NCBI GenBank assembly: GCA_003214695.1
Contig: QCLI01000005.1
Span: forward strand, 1 to 64,000
Direction: 5' to 3'
Length of the DNA stretch: 64,000 nt
Origin: Prochlorococcus sp. AG-412-P08
Lineage (GTDB): Bacteria; Cyanobacteriota; Cyanobacteriia; PCC-6307; Cyanobiaceae
In this document: piece by piece, positions 39,003 through 50,431 of the stretch
Numbering within the stretch: position 1 is the first letter of the stretch
How the letters are laid out: every line of letters begins with the position of its first letter
Program-made: the position numbers and the translations under genes
The notes under the pieces: model-generated
What the model was told of the DNA's origin: nothing
The model's input: only the letters and a program-made list of their open reading frames with translations
Databases searched by the model: none

Positions 39003-39506
39003 ATGAGCCAGGTTCTAGTACTAAATGCATCCTATGAACCTTTGAATATCACCACGTGGCGTCGAGCCACAGTGTTGATGCTTAAAGGTAAAGCAGAGAG
39101 CTTGGAAGAGAATTACAATCATGAAATTAGAAATAATGTAAAACTTCCCACTGTTATTCGACTGAGATATTTTATAAAAGTTCCATATCGAGAATTAGCC
39201 TTAAACAGAAAGAACCTCCTTCAACGTGATAATTACTCCTGCCAATACTGTTCCTATTCGGGTGATCAATTATCAATCGATCATGTAATACCTCGAAGCC
39301 GCGGGGGAGAAGACATTTGGGAGAATGTTGCGACAGCTTGCATCTCCTGCAATATCAGAAAGGGTAATCGCACTCCTAAAGAAGCAAATATGCCTTTAAA
39401 AAATAAACCACATAAGCCATTTAATACACTTAGTTTTGAAGCTACTAAGCTAATAGGCTCTGGTCGTCATAAAGAGTGGAGTAAATACGTAATTGGATGG
39501 GGTTAA
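39003..39506 (+). CDS. HNH endonuclease family protein
   Basis: A 167-residue protein widespread in cyanobacteria: VLVLNASYEPLNITTWRRA at the N-terminus, and an HNH nuclease domain with paired zinc cysteines (CQYC, CISC) around SIDHVIPRSRGGEDIWENVATAC. The role is unknown; its conservation and core location argue against a homing or mobile nuclease. It converges on prfA with an 8-bp gap. Confidence 0.85.
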   Translation: MSQVLVLNASYEPLNITTWRRATVLMLKGKAESLEENYNHEIRNNVKLPTVIRLRYFIKVPYRELALNRKNLLQRDNYSCQYCSYSGDQLSIDHVIPRSRGGEDIWENVATACISCNIRKGNRTPKEANMPLKNKPHKPFNTLSFEATKLIGSGRHKEWSKYVIGWG

Positions 39507-39514
39507 TCAAGTTT

Positions 39515-40612
39515 TTATTCCTCTGATTGGTTCCCCAATTCTTCAATTTGCAATCTTTGTTCTTCTGCTATACAAGCTCCAATTAATTCCTCCAACTGTC
39601 CTTCTATAACACTTTCTAAAGGGAAATTAACTCCTAATCGATGGTCAGTAGTGCGATTATCTTTATAGTTATATGTGCGAATCTTTTCACTTCTATCACC
39701 TGTGCCAACTTGAGCTAATCGAGCAGAACGTTCTTTTGCATTCGCTTGAGCAATTTCTAGTTCTAATAATTTAGCTCTTAAAATTTCGATAGCCCTCTCT
39801 CTATTTTGCAACTGAGATCGTTCTTGAGTGCAAAAAACTCTTATTCCAGTTGGCTTATGCAACAAATCAACAGCCGTTTCAACTTTATTAACATTCTGGC
39901 CACCTGCACCTCCTGATCTTGCTGTACTAATTTCTAAATCAGTAGGCTCCAGTTTCACTTCAACAGGATCTGCCTCAGGCATCACGGCAACCGTAGCAGT
40001 AGAAGTATGCACTCTGCCTTGAGATTCTGTTGCAGGCACACGTTGAACCCTATGGACGCCCGCTTCAAATTTCAGTTGACTAAATACTCCTTCCCCTTTT
40101 ACAGAAATAATTAGTTCACGGAAACCACCTAAATCCGCCTCAGTAGAACTAATTGGCTTCACTGACCAACCAACTTTCAACCCATATCTTTCATACATTC
40201 TCGCCAAGTCACCTGCCCAAATACACGCTTCATCTCCTCCAGCACCAGCTCGAATCTCCAACATTACACTTCTCTCATCCCTTGGATCCTTTGGCAAGAG
40301 AGCAATAGTTAAACGTTCAAGGAGAACCTTCTCAAGATCCTCTAATCGCTTTAATTCTTCCTGAGCCAATAACTCCATTTCTTTATCTGACTTACTTTCT
40401 CTTAATAACTCTTTTGCTTCAATTGACTCTGCATCTATAGATTTAAGTTGTTGATAATCTAAAACTAAAGGTTCTAGTCGAGCCCTCTCCCTTGCAATAG
40501 TCTCAAGGCGTTTGGGATCTGAGGCAACATCTGGGTCAGCCAACTGCAATTCCAAGTTTTTAAAACTTGCACTAGCGGTTTCTAATCTTGCTTTCAGGGT
40601 TGAAGTGTCCAT
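39515..40612 (-). CDS. prfA: Peptide chain release factor 1
   Basis: RF1, about 365 residues, terminates at UAA and UAG. The peptidyl-hydrolysis motif [15 protein letters not shown] is intact and [16 protein letters not shown] is typical. The track begins at a GTG (40618); ATG 40612 gives the usual MDTSTL start. It lies 36 bp after rpmE, last gene of the ribosomal string. Confidence 0.95.
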   Translation of the reverse strand: MDTSTLKARLETASASFKNLELQLADPDVASDPKRLETIARERARLEPLVLDYQQLKSIDAESIEAKELLRESKSDKEMELLAQEELKRLEDLEKVLLERLTIALLPKDPRDERSVMLEIRAGAGGDEACIWAGDLARMYERYGLKVGWSVKPISSTEADLGGFRELIISVKGEGVFSQLKFEAGVHRVQRVPATESQGRVHTSTATVAVMPEADPVEVKLEPTDLEISTARSGGAGGQNVNKVETAVDLLHKPTGIRVFCTQERSQLQNRERAIEILRAKLLELEIAQANAKERSARLAQVGTGDRSEKIRTYNYKDNRTTDHRLGVNFPLESVIEGQLEELIGACIAEEQRLQIEELGNQSEE

Positions 40613-40648
40613 CGCCACATCCTCAACTCCTTTTAATTTGAGAAATAA

Positions 40649-40933
40649 CTAAGACTCCTCAGATGTGGAATCTTTGGCCGTTTTTTTAGAAGATTGCTTT
40701 GTTTCCTTTACAGATTCTTCATCAAGGCTAGACATACCATATTTGCGCATAAAGCGATCAACCCTACCTTCCGTATCAAGGATTTTTTGGGTACCAGTAA
40801 AGAAAGGATGGTTGCCACTCCAAACGTCAACATGAATCTCTGGCTGAGTTGAGCCAGTAGTCATAACAACCTCACCATTGCAAATGACTTTTGCGTCCGG
40901 ATACCATTTAGGATGAATATCTTTTTTAGGCAT
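40649..40933 (-). CDS. rpmE: 50S ribosomal protein L31
   Basis: L31, 94 residues, starting MPKKDIHPKWYPDAKVICNG; the cysteine pair of zinc-type L31 is absent. HPFFTGTQKILDTEGRVDRF is the family core. The last 20 residues are a Ser/Lys/Glu-rich extension common in marine cyanobacteria. Confidence 0.95.
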   Translation of the reverse strand: MPKKDIHPKWYPDAKVICNGEVVMTTGSTQPEIHVDVWSGNHPFFTGTQKILDTEGRVDRFMRKYGMSSLDEESVKETKQSSKKTAKDSTSEES

Positions 40934-40971
40934 TTTGAAAACTGAATAAATGAGTTAAGAATTAAACGAGA

Positions 40972-41382
40972 CTAACGTTTAGAAAACTGTGGAGCTTTTC
41001 TAGCTTTCTTTAAACCATACTTTCGTCTTTCTTTAGCTCTAGGATCTCTACTTAAATGACCCTCCGTTTTTAAAGGTTTCCGATTATCCATTGACAATTC
41101 ACATAAGGCTCTAGCAGCACCTTGTTTAATTGCATCAGACTGACCAGTTAATCCACCACCGTAAACATTAACTAGCACGTCATATGCGTCACCTAAACCA
41201 AGAGTAAGTAAAGGAGCTTTCACAGCTGAAATATATGCAGGATTAAAATTCAAATAATGATCTCCTGGGCGACCATTAATTGTTATTTTACCCGAACCTG
41301 GAACTAAACGAACGCGGGCAACTGATGTTTTCCTACGCCCAGTCCCCAAGTAAACAACTTGATTTTTAGAAGAGCTATTCAT
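40972..41382 (-). CDS. rpsI: 30S ribosomal protein S9
   Basis: S9, 136 residues: [25 protein letters not shown] and the C-terminal [18 protein letters not shown] that reaches the P-site tRNA. It overlaps rplM by 4 bp (ATGA), indicating coupled translation. Confidence 0.97.
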   Translation of the reverse strand: MNSSSKNQVVYLGTGRRKTSVARVRLVPGSGKITINGRPGDHYLNFNPAYISAVKAPLLTLGLGDAYDVLVNVYGGGLTGQSDAIKQGAARALCELSMDNRKPLKTEGHLSRDPRAKERRKYGLKKARKAPQFSKR

Positions 41383-41831
41383 TTAACTAATGCGTTGGAA
41401 TTAATACTAAGAGCCTTAGGGTTCTGCGCAGCATGAGGGTGTTCAGATCCCTTGTAAACTTTCAATTTGCGAAACAACTGCCTTCCAAGTGCATTATGAG
41501 GAAGCATTCCTTTAATAGCTTTTTCAACAATCCTTTCAGGTATTCGCTCTTGAAGAGCATTAAAAGTTTCAACTTTCATACCACCTGGACGGCCAGAATG
41601 TCTCCGGTAAAGCTTCTGAGTACCTTTTCGGCCAGTAACTTGAATTTTCTCAGCATTAACAATAACAACGAAATCCCCTGTATCTAAATGTGGAGTGAAG
41701 TAAGGCTTGTTTTTACCTCGAAGAACAGCAGCCACATCTGTAGCCAGTCTTCCAAGTGTCTGGTTCTCAGCATCAACCAGATACCACTGGCGATTTATCG
41801 AGTCGATGGATGGATTAATAGTCTTGTTCAT
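41379..41831 (-). CDS. rplM: 50S ribosomal protein L13
   Basis: L13, 150 residues: [33 protein letters not shown] and [20 protein letters not shown]. It heads the rplM-rpsI pair. A CCGGCATGCCGG palindrome stands 4 nt before its start codon. Confidence 0.97.
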   Translation of the reverse strand: MNKTINPSIDSINRQWYLVDAENQTLGRLATDVAAVLRGKNKPYFTPHLDTGDFVVIVNAEKIQVTGRKGTQKLYRRHSGRPGGMKVETFNALQERIPERIVEKAIKGMLPHNALGRQLFRKLKVYKGSEHPHAAQNPKALSINSNALVK

Positions 41832-41835
41832 CTAT

Positions 41836-41847
41836 CCGGCATGCCGG
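41836..41847. promoter_or_regulatory. Palindrome over the rplM ribosome-binding region
   Basis: CCGGCATGCCGG is a perfect 12-bp palindrome at -5 to -16 of the rplM ATG, where a Shine-Dalgarno would be; the mRNA could fold into a short CCGG stem there. A role in L13 autoregulation is only a guess. Confidence 0.35.
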
Positions 41848-41997
41848 TTTTTAGTAATAGCCCTGGATTTAACAGAGCAGGAAGTCGATGAGACTCAGAC
41901 CAAAATCTGATCTATATCTCAAAGATCTATTTTACACTTTCATAGATGATTTTTTAAAGAATTCAAGAAATTAATATTGCAAATGCATTAATCAGCA

Positions 41998-42858
41998 TTA
42001 AGAAGGTGGATCACTTGTCATCAAAGAAAAGCCAGGAAAGCTATCAAAAACGATATTATCTCTAAAAACAGGCTCTTTATAGCCTGCTCTAAGAAAGCAA
42101 AGACCTCTTGCAGGGGCGGCCTCTTTCACTTCTGATCTCAATTTATCTTTCCATCTTTTTTCAAAATCTTTAATAGAAAGCTTCCCTTCTCCTACCAAAA
42201 CTAGTTGCCCGACTAATAATCTAACCATTCCATATAAAAAACCACTCGCTTGGATTTCAAAAACCAATAGATCGCCCTTCCTTGAAAGTCTCACCTCTTG
42301 AATTGTTGTAAAAGAATTATTCCTATTACTGCCACTTCTTTGAAATGCCGAAAAATCAAAATACCCAATCAATCCCGATGCAGCCTCTAACATCAAGTTT
42401 TCATCAAGAGCATATTGATATCTATGCCAGCTCCAAGGCTCTAGAAAGAGATTTGGTGTACACCCATTATAAATTGTGTAACGGTATCTTCTAAATTGTG
42501 CTGAATAACAAGCATGCCAATCAAATTTTTGTTCTGAAGAGTCTCTAACTCTTATTGATGAGGGTAATCTTCCATTCAAAGCAGAAGGCCACCTATTAAC
42601 TGGAACTTGTCCAACAGAATCAAAATGAGCAACTTGTCCTGCAGCATGGACGCCTGAGTCAGTTCTGCCTGCTGCAACAAGTTTTATTGGATAAAAAGGC
42701 TCCAAAGAAAAAATGGTTTTTTCTATAGTCTCCTGAACACTCCCAGCTGTCTTCTGTCTTTGCCAACCACAAAAATCAGTTCCTTGATACTGTATAGATA
42801 AGGCAATTCTTTTAACTAAGGGTTTTTGAATTATTTCCTCTACTGGTCTAATTGCCAT
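41998..42858 (-). CDS. truA: tRNA pseudouridine synthase A
   Basis: A 286-residue TruA modifying uridines 38-40 of t[22 protein letters not shown] contains the catalytic aspartate; [17 protein letters not shown] and [13 protein letters not shown] are typical. It follows rplQ by 26 bp, as in many bacteria. Confidence 0.96.
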   Translation of the reverse strand: MAIRPVEEIIQKPLVKRIALSIQYQGTDFCGWQRQKTAGSVQETIEKTIFSLEPFYPIKLVAAGRTDSGVHAAGQVAHFDSVGQVPVNRWPSALNGRLPSSIRVRDSSEQKFDWHACYSAQFRRYRYTIYNGCTPNLFLEPWSWHRYQYALDENLMLEAASGLIGYFDFSAFQRSGSNRNNSFTTIQEVRLSRKGDLLVFEIQASGFLYGMVRLLVGQLVLVGEGKLSIKDFEKRWKDKLRSEVKEAAPARGLCFLRAGYKEPVFRDNIVFDSFPGFSLMTSDPPS

Positions 42859-42884
42859 TGCAACTAAACAGCATATCTAGCTGA

Positions 42885-43235
42885 TTAAACAAGTTCAATA
42901 ATTGCCATCTGTGCATTATCTCCACGTCTAGGGACAGTCCTAACTATTCGTGTATACCCTCCATTTCTCTCCCCGTAGCGTTCTTTAGCCTTCTCAAAAA
43001 GAGAATGGACCAATTTTTTATCATATATATATCCAATAGCTCGCCTTCGAGAAGCAAGGCTTCCTTCCTTTGCTAAACCAATCATCCTTTCGACTTCATC
43101 TCTAAGAGCTTTTGCTCTTGCTTTTGTAGTTGTGACTCTACCCTCGCGAATTAACTGAGTAGTTAAACCTCTCAATAAAGCTTTCCTTTGATCAGCTGGT
43201 TTACCAAGTTGAGGGACTCGAAGTTGGTGGCGCAT
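42885..43235 (-). CDS. rplQ: 50S ribosomal protein L17
   Basis: L17, 116 residues: [24 protein letters not shown] and [24 protein letters not shown]. It lies 33 bp after rpoA. Confidence 0.98.
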   Translation of the reverse strand: MRHQLRVPQLGKPADQRKALLRGLTTQLIREGRVTTTKARAKALRDEVERMIGLAKEGSLASRRRAIGYIYDKKLVHSLFEKAKERYGERNGGYTRIVRTVPRRGDNAQMAIIELV

Positions 43236-43268
43236 GTTATTACTCCTGAAACTAGTGAAAAATTAAAG

Positions 43269-44207
43269 TCATGCAGATGTTCTGCTTTGAGGGATTGAAA
43301 TGCCAATGCGCTCTAAAGCTTCAATAACTTCATCGGCTGATTTGGATCCAAAGTTTTTAATCTCCAATAGATCCTCATAACTAAAGCCCATCAAATCAGA
43401 CACTGAATTAACTTGAGCTCTCTTAAGGCAGTTATATGCTCTAACTGAAAGATTCAACTCTTCTAGAGGAATCTGCGCTTCAGCCGCTGGCTCGGGCTCT
43501 GGAGGAATCTCCTCAACCATAGTAACTGTTGCCAAAGGCTGAAAAAGCTCTATCAATTGATTAGCAGCTTCTGAGACAGCATCATCAGGTGTTATTGAAC
43601 CGTCAGTTAATATCTCCATACGCAATCTTTCACGAGTTGATCCACCCTCAGAGACAGCTGTTTCATCGATAGTAAAGTTAACCTTTTTAACAGGCATAAA
43701 AACAGCATCTATCTGAAGAAGGTCAATAGCGCTGGTTTCTTCATTCCTTCTATCTACAGGTCTATACCCAATACCTCTTTCAACATGAAGCTCTAATTCA
43801 AGGTTATGACCTGCATTAACAGTTGCGATAGGACGATCAGCATCAACAATTTGAACTTGAGAAGAAAATTGAAGATCACGAGCCGTCACTTCAGCAGGAC
43901 CTGTTGCAACAAGGCGACCAATTTCCAGTTCTTGACTACGACTATTCACTGTTAGCTCTTTGCAATTCAGCAAAATATCTAAAACATCTTCCCGAACTCC
44001 AGGCACAGTTGCATACTCATGATTAACTCCAGAGATGCGCACGGCTGTAACCGCACTACCCTCGAGCCCTCCCATGAGAACCCTTCGAAGAGAATTGCCT
44101 AATGTTGTTGCTTGGCCTCTTTCTAGAGGACCTATTAGGAATATTCCTGTTTGAGAACGATCATCAGCAACTTGATGTTCGATTCGATCAATCTGGTATT
44201 GCAACAC
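43269..44207 (-). CDS. rpoA: RNA polymerase alpha subunit
   Basis: RpoA, 312 residues. The N-terminal dimerisation domain ([20 protein letters not shown]) and C-terminal domain ([20 protein letters not shown] then [18 protein letters not shown]) are both complete, joined by a Pro/Glu-rich linker. Confidence 0.98.
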   Translation of the reverse strand: MLQYQIDRIEHQVADDRSQTGIFLIGPLERGQATTLGNSLRRVLMGGLEGSAVTAVRISGVNHEYATVPGVREDVLDILLNCKELTVNSRSQELEIGRLVATGPAEVTARDLQFSSQVQIVDADRPIATVNAGHNLELELHVERGIGYRPVDRRNEETSAIDLLQIDAVFMPVKKVNFTIDETAVSEGGSTRERLRMEILTDGSITPDDAVSEAANQLIELFQPLATVTMVEEIPPEPEPAAEAQIPLEELNLSVRAYNCLKRAQVNSVSDLMGFSYEDLLEIKNFGSKSADEVIEALERIGISIPQSRTSA

Positions 44208-44258
44208 GGGCTAAATCAATAAGAAAGAGTTAAAGAAGATCACACTAAGCGAAAAGGT

Positions 44259-44651
44259 TTAAACGCGCCTGCGTTTAGCCCTTCTACAACCATTATGTGG
44301 GAGAGGAGTCACATCTCTAATCAATGTGATTTCCAGACCAGCCACTTGCAATGCACGAATGGCTGTTTCGCGTCCAGAACCTGGGCCTCTAACGAGAACC
44401 TCTATCTGACGCATACCTTGGTCAAGTGCACGCCTTGCTGCGGCCTCGGCCGCAGTTTGGGCTGCAAAGGGTGTTCCTTTTCTAGCTCCTTTAAAGCCGC
44501 TTGCACCAGCTGATGACCAAGAGATAACTTCTCCATTAGTATCAGTTATAGAGACAATTGTGTTATTAAAGGTGCTTTGAATGTGCACAACCCCATTAGG
44601 GACATTGCGCTTGGATTTCTTTGAACCTGTTTTCTTTGCTGGTGTGGCCAT
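44259..44651 (-). CDS. rpsK: 30S ribosomal protein S11
   Basis: S11, 130 residues: [21 protein letters not shown] and [21 protein letters not shown] at the C-terminus. Confidence 0.98.
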
Positions 44652-44715
44652 TAGGCTGGGCCTTTTTTGTAGTAAATGGATTAAAGCCTTTAAGCAAGGC
44701 AGAGATGATTAAGTG

Positions 44716-45081
44716 TTATTTTTTCCTACCTGCAACGGTTTTACGTGAACCTCTTCTTGTACGTGCATTTGTTCTAGTTCGCTGACCTCTAACTGGAAGG
44801 CTCAGCCTATGACGGCGACCACGAACACACCCAATGTCCTGAAGACGCTTAAGGGCCATACCTTCCTGCCGACGCAAATCACCCTCAAGAGTAAAGGATT
44901 CAGTTGCAGCCCTGAGTTTCTGAACGTCACTATCATTTAAATCCTTGACTCGAATATCAGGGTTAACCCCAGCTTCAGCAAGGATATTTTGAGATCGTGT
45001 TAATCCAATCCCATAGATATAGGTGAGGGCAATCTCCACCCGTTTTTCACGGGGGATATCAATGCCAGCGATTCTTGCCAC
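44716..45081 (-). CDS. rpsM: 30S ribosomal protein S13
   Basis: S13, 121 residues: [26 protein letters not shown] and [17 protein letters not shown]. Confidence 0.98.
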   Translation of the reverse strand: MARIAGIDIPREKRVEIALTYIYGIGLTRSQNILAEAGVNPDIRVKDLNDSDVQKLRAATESFTLEGDLRRQEGMALKRLQDIGCVRGRRHRLSLPVRGQRTRTNARTRRGSRKTVAGRKK

Positions 45082-45202
45082 TTAAACTTTCAATAAAAGG
45101 GTAAGTAAAGTCCACTCATAGAGTGGGATGTTAATCAAATTAAAGATGAAAACTGGCATAGCAGTCTTGAGTCTTTAAGGTTGATCAGCACCAAGATGGT
45201 AT

Positions 45203-45319
45203 TCAGCCTTGGCGCTGCTTGTGCTTCTGAGTAGCGGTACAAATGACCATTACCCTGCCATGGCGACGAATCACCCGACATTTTTCACACATCTTTTTGA
45301 CTGAGGCTCGCACCTTCAT
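45203..45319 (-). CDS. rpmJ: 50S ribosomal protein L36
   Basis: A 38-residue ORF missed by the track: [20 protein letters not shown], then [18 protein letters not shown]. It has the zinc-ligand pattern of L36 (two early cysteines, Cys27, then His33). It lies between adk and rpsM, the normal alpha-operon place. Confidence 0.96.
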
Positions 45320-45356
45320 AGGGTGTGGGTCTCCTTATTTGCAAACTCCAACTGTA

Positions 45357-45914
45357 CTACACTGTTTCAATTAATGCTGCTTTGATCTGATTATTAACAT
45401 CTTCAACATTCCCAGAACCGTTAACAGACTTAAGTATCCCTAATTTTTTATAGTGGTTTACCAACGGAGAAGTTATATCTCTATATATCTTAAGTCGATT
45501 TCTAATGACAACTTCCGTGTCATCTTTCCTACCCCTAGCAAGCATCCTTTGAATCAAAATATCATCATCAATCTCTAGAAGCAAAACAGCAAGAATAGGT
45601 TGATCCAATTTTTCTAATAAGTCTTGCAATAAGCCTGCTTGAGATAGATTTCTAGGAAAGCCATCTAATAGCCAGCCTGTTTTATTCAAAGAAAGTCTTT
45701 TCTCAACAATAGATAAAACAATTTCATCACTAACCAATTCACCTTTATTCATTATTGATTCAGCTTCTTTGCCCAAATCCGAATGTGCACTTACTTCTTC
45801 ACGCAATAAATCACCTGTAGATAAATGCAATAGAGATTGTTCCTTGCAAATGAGGTTTGCCTGAGTACCTTTCCCAGCGCCAGGGGGACCCAAGAATAAT
45901 AAACGATTCTTCAT
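45357..45914 (-). CDS. adk: Adenylate kinase
   Basis: A 185-residue short-form adenylate kinase: P-loop LFLGPPGAGKGTQA, AMP-site LSTGDLLREEV and DGFPRNLSQA, and a short lid (RGRKDDTEVVIRNRL) without a zinc domain. It follows secY by 32 bp. Confidence 0.96.
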   Translation of the reverse strand: MKNRLLFLGPPGAGKGTQANLICKEQSLLHLSTGDLLREEVSAHSDLGKEAESIMNKGELVSDEIVLSIVEKRLSLNKTGWLLDGFPRNLSQAGLLQDLLEKLDQPILAVLLLEIDDDILIQRMLARGRKDDTEVVIRNRLKIYRDITSPLVNHYKKLGILKSVNGSGNVEDVNNQIKAALIETV

Positions 45915-45946
45915 GAGATTTGGGGATCAAAATTTTCTACTGGTTT

Positions 45947-47281
45947 TCACTGTCTAACAAGTCCTTCATACCTCTGTGAAATCACATAAGTCTGCACTTG
46001 TTTTGCAGTGTCAATTGCAACACCCACAAGAATAAGCAGAGAAGTTGCGCCTAAACCCTGAAAAGTTTGCACATTGGTAGCTCTCTCAACAGCTGCAGGC
46101 ACTATGGCAACAGATCCTAAAAACAAACCTCCAAGTAGTGTCAGTCTATTTTGCACCCCAGAGAGATATTTGGAGGTAGCACTCCCAGGACGAACTCCGG
46201 GTATGGCAACTCCACCTCTTTTTAAATTTGCTGAAATGTCCACTGGGTTAATTGTTAATGATGCATAAAAATATGAAAAGCCAACTATTAATGCAAAGAA
46301 GGTAATTGCATAAGGCCAAGGATTGGCTGCACCAGGATTTAAAGCACCAGATGCTTTTAATAAGAAAGGTCCAACTATTGTGTCTTTTGCAAAATTCGCA
46401 ATTGTTATAGGAAGGAAGATTAGAGCAGATGCAAAAATAATAGGCATTACCCCACCTGCATTAAGCTTCAAAGGTAAATAACTTTGCCGAGTAGGCAATA
46501 TAGCTGTTCCACCTATTTGTCTTTTAGCACTAACAATTGGCAATTTTCTAGCACCTTCTTGAACAAAAATTATTCCCACAATGGTTATCAAGAAAACAAT
46601 TAGAAGGACAATAATTCCAAAAACATCGCTTCTATCTCCAGTCTGGGCCTTTTCAATGGTGGAGCTTAATGCTTTAGGAAGAGTCGCAACAATATTCAAG
46701 AAAATAACTAGTGAAGCACCTTGGCCAATACCTTTTTCAGTAATAATTTCACTCAGCCACATGACAATAATTGACCCAGTAACCAATGCAATAGATGTTT
46801 GCATCAGGAACTGAGCATCAGTCCCCATTGTGTTATCTGCATATGGCAGAAGGATGGTTGCAAATACTAAACTTTGCATAAAGCCCCATCCAAGAGCCAC
46901 GTAACGCGTGATCTGAGCAATTTTCCTTCGTCCCGCTTCACCTTCATTCTTTTGCAAGTCTTCTAACTGAGGCAAAGCAGCCGTTAATAGCTGAATAATT
47001 ATCGATGCATTAATAAAAGGAAGTATCCCAAGTGCAAAAATCCCAAGAGTTGAGATTCCACCCCCAGTAAAAATGTCTAAGAATCCTATTAGCTGACCAC
47101 CTTGTTCAATAAATGTCTGAAATTTCTCCGCATCAATGCCTGGGACAGGAATATATATACCTAACCTGACAAATAACAGCATCCCTAAAGTTACTAAAAC
47201 CCTTCCTCTTAGTTCTTTGTTGAGGAACAACTGGGTTATTACTTCTGATGCACTTGGGTTTCGGCCTCGGGTAACAAGCAT
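45947..47281 (-). CDS. secY: Protein translocase subunit SecY
   Basis: SecY, 444 residues and ten transmembrane helices, the channel of the Sec translocase. Typical segments are GIYIPVPGID, the plug-proximal FLDIFTGGG, the INASIIIQLLTAALPQLE helix and the QEGARKLPI cytoplasmic loop. Confidence 0.97.
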   Translation of the reverse strand: MLVTRGRNPSASEVITQLFLNKELRGRVLVTLGMLLFVRLGIYIPVPGIDAEKFQTFIEQGGQLIGFLDIFTGGGISTLGIFALGILPFINASIIIQLLTAALPQLEDLQKNEGEAGRRKIAQITRYVALGWGFMQSLVFATILLPYADNTMGTDAQFLMQTSIALVTGSIIVMWLSEIITEKGIGQGASLVIFLNIVATLPKALSSTIEKAQTGDRSDVFGIIVLLIVFLITIVGIIFVQEGARKLPIVSAKRQIGGTAILPTRQSYLPLKLNAGGVMPIIFASALIFLPITIANFAKDTIVGPFLLKASGALNPGAANPWPYAITFFALIVGFSYFYASLTINPVDISANLKRGGVAIPGVRPGSATSKYLSGVQNRLTLLGGLFLGSVAIVPAAVERATNVQTFQGLGATSLLILVGVAIDTAKQVQTYVISQRYEGLVRQ

Positions 47282-47348
47282 GAACTAAAATGAAGAATTT
47301 CAAGCAAATAGGTGAGCTTTATTAAAGGGACTGAAGAGGTGGTTAAAT

Positions 47349-47801
47349 TCAATCAAAGACCTCACAGGTTCCACCTGCCGCTTCTATTTTACTTTTAGCA
47401 GATGCGGTAAATAGCGCAGCCTGGACAGTCAATTTAATTTTCAAATTGCCATTGCCAAGCACTTTTAAAGGATACTTAGGAGTAGTAACAATTCCTGCTT
47501 TGACAAGAGAGTCTAAGTTAACAGTTGTTCCTTCCTTGACATCATTTAGCGATGAAATATTGATTATGGTGAAAGATTTCTGGTTAATCAAGGGAAAATG
47601 TTTCAACTTAGGTACCCGTCTATATAAGGGCATTTGTCCTCCTTCAAAACCAGGTCTAGTTGGTCTACCAGAACGTGATTTCTGACCTCTCATACCAAAG
47701 CCGCAGCTAGCGCCCTGACCTGCAGCAATACCACGTCCTTTACGAAGCTTCTTTTTCCTAGAGCCGGTATTTGATTTTAAAGAATGAAGTCTAATAGTCA
47801 T
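47349..47801 (-). CDS. rplO: 50S ribosomal protein L15
   Basis: L15, 150 residues from [43 protein letters not shown] is the glycine-rich core. The track start at 47837 lies within rpsE and adds an unrelated dozen residues. No rpmD (L30) lies before it, as is usual in cyanobacteria. Confidence 0.97.
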   Translation of the reverse strand: MTIRLHSLKSNTGSRKKKLRKGRGIAAGQGASCGFGMRGQKSRSGRPTRPGFEGGQMPLYRRVPKLKHFPLINQKSFTIINISSLNDVKEGTTVNLDSLVKAGIVTTPKYPLKVLGNGNLKIKLTVQAALFTASAKSKIEAAGGTCEVFD

Positions 47802-47808
47802 GGTAATT

Positions 47809-48429
47809 TCAAGAGTAAATCTGCTCGAGGGAAACACCTCGTTCTTTAGCAGTGGCCTTATGAGTTCTTAATAGAGACAAAGCTACCATTGCAGCACGTG
47901 CATTATTTAAAGGTGTTTTACTCCCAAGCCTTTTTGCTAAAACATTTTTAATCCCTGCAAGTTCTAAAACAGTACGAATAGATCCTCCAGCAATTACACC
48001 TGTACCAGGAGCTGCAGGGCGAATTAGAACACTTGCTGCTCCATCTCTTCCATTTGAAAGAGTAGGAATTGAACTATTAGGAGTCAAGGGGACTTTTACT
48101 AGGTTCTTCTTTCCATCAGCAACACCTTTACGAACTGCACCAATCACATCTCCTGCTTTACCAACTCCAACTCCAACTTGGCCTTTCTCATTGCCAACAA
48201 CAACTATTGCACGAAAACTCATTTTCTTTCCTCCCTTAACTGTTTTTGAGACTCTTCTAATCTGTATCACTCTTTCTTGCCACTCAGAATCCCTATCCTG
48301 ATTTCTTCTATCAGAACGCCTCCCACGACGATCACCTCCACGGTTATTCCCTCGACGTTGTTCTTGCTTGCCCTCGGAAGCCGCAGGAGCTGGAGATGAT
48401 GAATTCTCTTTTGATTTGGTGGCTGTCAT
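47809..48429 (-). CDS. rpsE: 30S ribosomal protein S5
   Basis: S5, 206 residues. A basic/acidic low-complexity lead of about 45 residues ([20 protein letters not shown]) precedes the core ([37 protein letters not shown]). Confidence 0.97.
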   Translation of the reverse strand: MTATKSKENSSSPAPAASEGKQEQRRGNNRGGDRRGRRSDRRNQDRDSEWQERVIQIRRVSKTVKGGKKMSFRAIVVVGNEKGQVGVGVGKAGDVIGAVRKGVADGKKNLVKVPLTPNSSIPTLSNGRDGAASVLIRPAAPGTGVIAGGSIRTVLELAGIKNVLAKRLGSKTPLNNARAAMVALSLLRTHKATAKERGVSLEQIYS

Positions 48430-48442
48430 TTTAAAACAATAA

Positions 48443-48811
48443 TCAGAATGTAAGGCCTGCTTTACGGGCTGCCTCAGCTAGAGCCTTCACTCTGCCGTGA
48501 TAAAGGCTTCCACCTCTATCAAATACAACTTGGTTAATGCCCTTTTCAAGAGCACGTTTTGCAAGAAGTTCACCTACAGCCGAAGAAGCTGCACAGGTGC
48601 TGGCATTAACTTTACTATTTGAGAGAACCTCCTTTTCAACTGTTGATGCTGAACAAAGAGTGTTTTGAGCAATATCATCAATAACTTGGGCATAAATATG
48701 GTTGTTTGAGCGAAATACTGCTAAGCGAGGTCTTTGATCGGTACCGCTCAAATAACGGCGAAGACGTTTGTGACGCTTCTGGGTTTTTTGTTTACGTGAG
48801 AGAGTTGCCAT
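48443..48811 (-). CDS. rplR: 50S ribosomal protein L18
   Basis: L18, 122 residues: [34 protein letters not shown] and [20 protein letters not shown]. Confidence 0.97.
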   Translation of the reverse strand: MATLSRKQKTQKRHKRLRRYLSGTDQRPRLAVFRSNNHIYAQVIDDIAQNTLCSASTVEKEVLSNSKVNASTCAASSAVGELLAKRALEKGINQVVFDRGGSLYHGRVKALAEAARKAGLTF

Positions 48812-48841
48812 GATTAAAAAAATAAGTAAATGAAAAAGTTT

Positions 48842-49381
48842 TTATTTCTTACCAGACTTACCTGCTTTTCTAACAATATGCTCACCAGTATATTTTATTC
48901 CTTTTCCTTTATAAGGTTCAGGTGGTCGTATAGCCCTGATTTTTGCGGCCTCATTACCGACAAGCTCCTTATCGATTCCAGAAATAAATACATTCGTATT
49001 GCTCTCAACTTTAAAAGTAATCCCTTCAGGAGGAACAACCTCCACCGGATGACTATAGCCAGCGCTAACTACAAGTTTCTTGCCTTTAACCTGAGCTCTA
49101 GAACCTACTCCTACTATTTCCAATTGTTTTGAATAACCATTGCTAACTCCCTCAATCATGTTTGCGACTAATGTTCTAGACAAACCATGTCGCTCCCTGC
49201 ATCTTCTCTTATCGCTATCTGCAGAAACTGTGATCAATCCATCAGAATGAGAAAGACTTACTCCTTCAGGGAGAGTCCTACTAAGCTCACCTTTAGGACC
49301 CTTTACAGTAATAGATAGTCCATCAAGGGTGATATCCACCTTCTCCGGAACTGTTATAGGTTTTTTGCCAATACGGGACAT
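48842..49381 (-). CDS. rplF: 50S ribosomal protein L6
   Basis: L6, 179 residues: [15 protein letters not shown] and [27 protein letters not shown]. Confidence 0.98.
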   Translation of the reverse strand: MSRIGKKPITVPEKVDITLDGLSITVKGPKGELSRTLPEGVSLSHSDGLITVSADSDKRRCRERHGLSRTLVANMIEGVSNGYSKQLEIVGVGSRAQVKGKKLVVSAGYSHPVEVVPPEGITFKVESNTNVFISGIDKELVGNEAAKIRAIRPPEPYKGKGIKYTGEHIVRKAGKSGKK

Positions 49382-49396
49382 AATAAAAGCTCCTAA

Positions 49397-49798
49397 TTAA
49401 TATACGTAACAGAGAACTTCACCGCCAATGCCCTGTTTTCGGGCATCACGGTCACTCATAACACCTTTAGATGTTGAAATAATCGCTACTCCAAGGCCGC
49501 CTAGAACCTTTGGAAGGCCGCGATTATTTTTGTAAATTCTCAATCCTGGCTTACTAACTCGTTTCATGGAACGAATTGTTGGATGGCGGTGTTTACCGCT
49601 GTATTTCAATTCTAGAATCAGTTGAATGTGGACGCCTTCTCCCTCCTCACTAATGTGAGAAATAAAGCCCTCATTTTGAAGGACCTTCGCAATACTTCTT
49701 GACATCCTAGAAGCAGGAACACGAGTCTTCTCATGTCGCTTTTCACTCGCATTTCTAATTCGAGTGAGCATGTCTGAAATTGGATCGTGATTAGCCAT
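49397..49798 (-). CDS. rpsH: 30S ribosomal protein S8
   Basis: S8, 133 residues from [41 protein letters not shown] is the C-terminal signature. The track start at 49879 extends back over rplE and is rejected. rpsN (S14) is absent between rplE and rpsH, usual for cyanobacteria. Confidence 0.97.
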   Translation of the reverse strand: MANHDPISDMLTRIRNASEKRHEKTRVPASRMSRSIAKVLQNEGFISHISEEGEGVHIQLILELKYSGKHRHPTIRSMKRVSKPGLRIYKNNRGLPKVLGGLGVAIISTSKGVMSDRDARKQGIGGEVLCYVY

Positions 49799-49802
49799 AG
49801 TT

Positions 49803-50342
49803 TCAGTTACTCCGGAAAGGCATTCCCATCTCCTTAAGAAGAGCTCGGCCCTCCTCATCGGTTCTGGCACTGGTGACAATCGTTATATCCATTCCTCGTA
49901 TAGCGTCAACTTTGTCAAATGAAATTTCAGGAAATATAAGCTGTTCTTTAACCCCTACCGTGAAATTACCGCGACCGTCAAAGCTCTTAGGACTAACTCC
50001 ACGAAAATCCCTGATTCTTGGCAAAGCAAGATTGATTAATCTTTCCAGAAAAGCGTACATTCTTTCTCCGCGCAGGGTTACCGCACAACCAATTGGCATC
50101 CCCTCTCGGATCTTGAATCCAGCAATTGCCTTTTTAGCTCTTGTCACAAGAGCTTTCTGACCTGTAATTGTTGACACTTCTGAGAGAGAAGCTTCTAATG
50201 CTTTGGAATTTTGAGCAGCTTCTCCTAGACCCCTGTTAACATTGATCTTTAGGACCTTAGGGACTTGATGAATATTAGAAAATCCTAAATCTTTCAATAA
50301 TTTAGGTCTAATAGTCTCTCGATAACGATTTTTGAGTGACAT
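49803..50342 (-). CDS. rplE: 50S ribosomal protein L5
   Basis: L5, 179 residues: [21 protein letters not shown] and [18 protein letters not shown]. It ends [10 protein letters not shown], 4 bp before rpsH. Confidence 0.98.
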   Translation of the reverse strand: MSLKNRYRETIRPKLLKDLGFSNIHQVPKVLKINVNRGLGEAAQNSKALEASLSEVSTITGQKALVTRAKKAIAGFKIREGMPIGCAVTLRGERMYAFLERLINLALPRIRDFRGVSPKSFDGRGNFTVGVKEQLIFPEISFDKVDAIRGMDITIVTSARTDEEGRALLKEMGMPFRSN

Positions 50343-50431
50343 GGTTGATTTAGAGGTGAATTCTGGTCTTTGTCAGAATTGAAATAGGAAAAAAGAAAAA
50401 ATGATGAAGCAGAGAAAAAGGAATTAATGAA

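Noticed and set aside
49799-49879. N-terminal extension of rpsH in the ORF track
   Set aside because: It overlaps rplE and adds residues unlike S8; MANHDPIS is the normal start.
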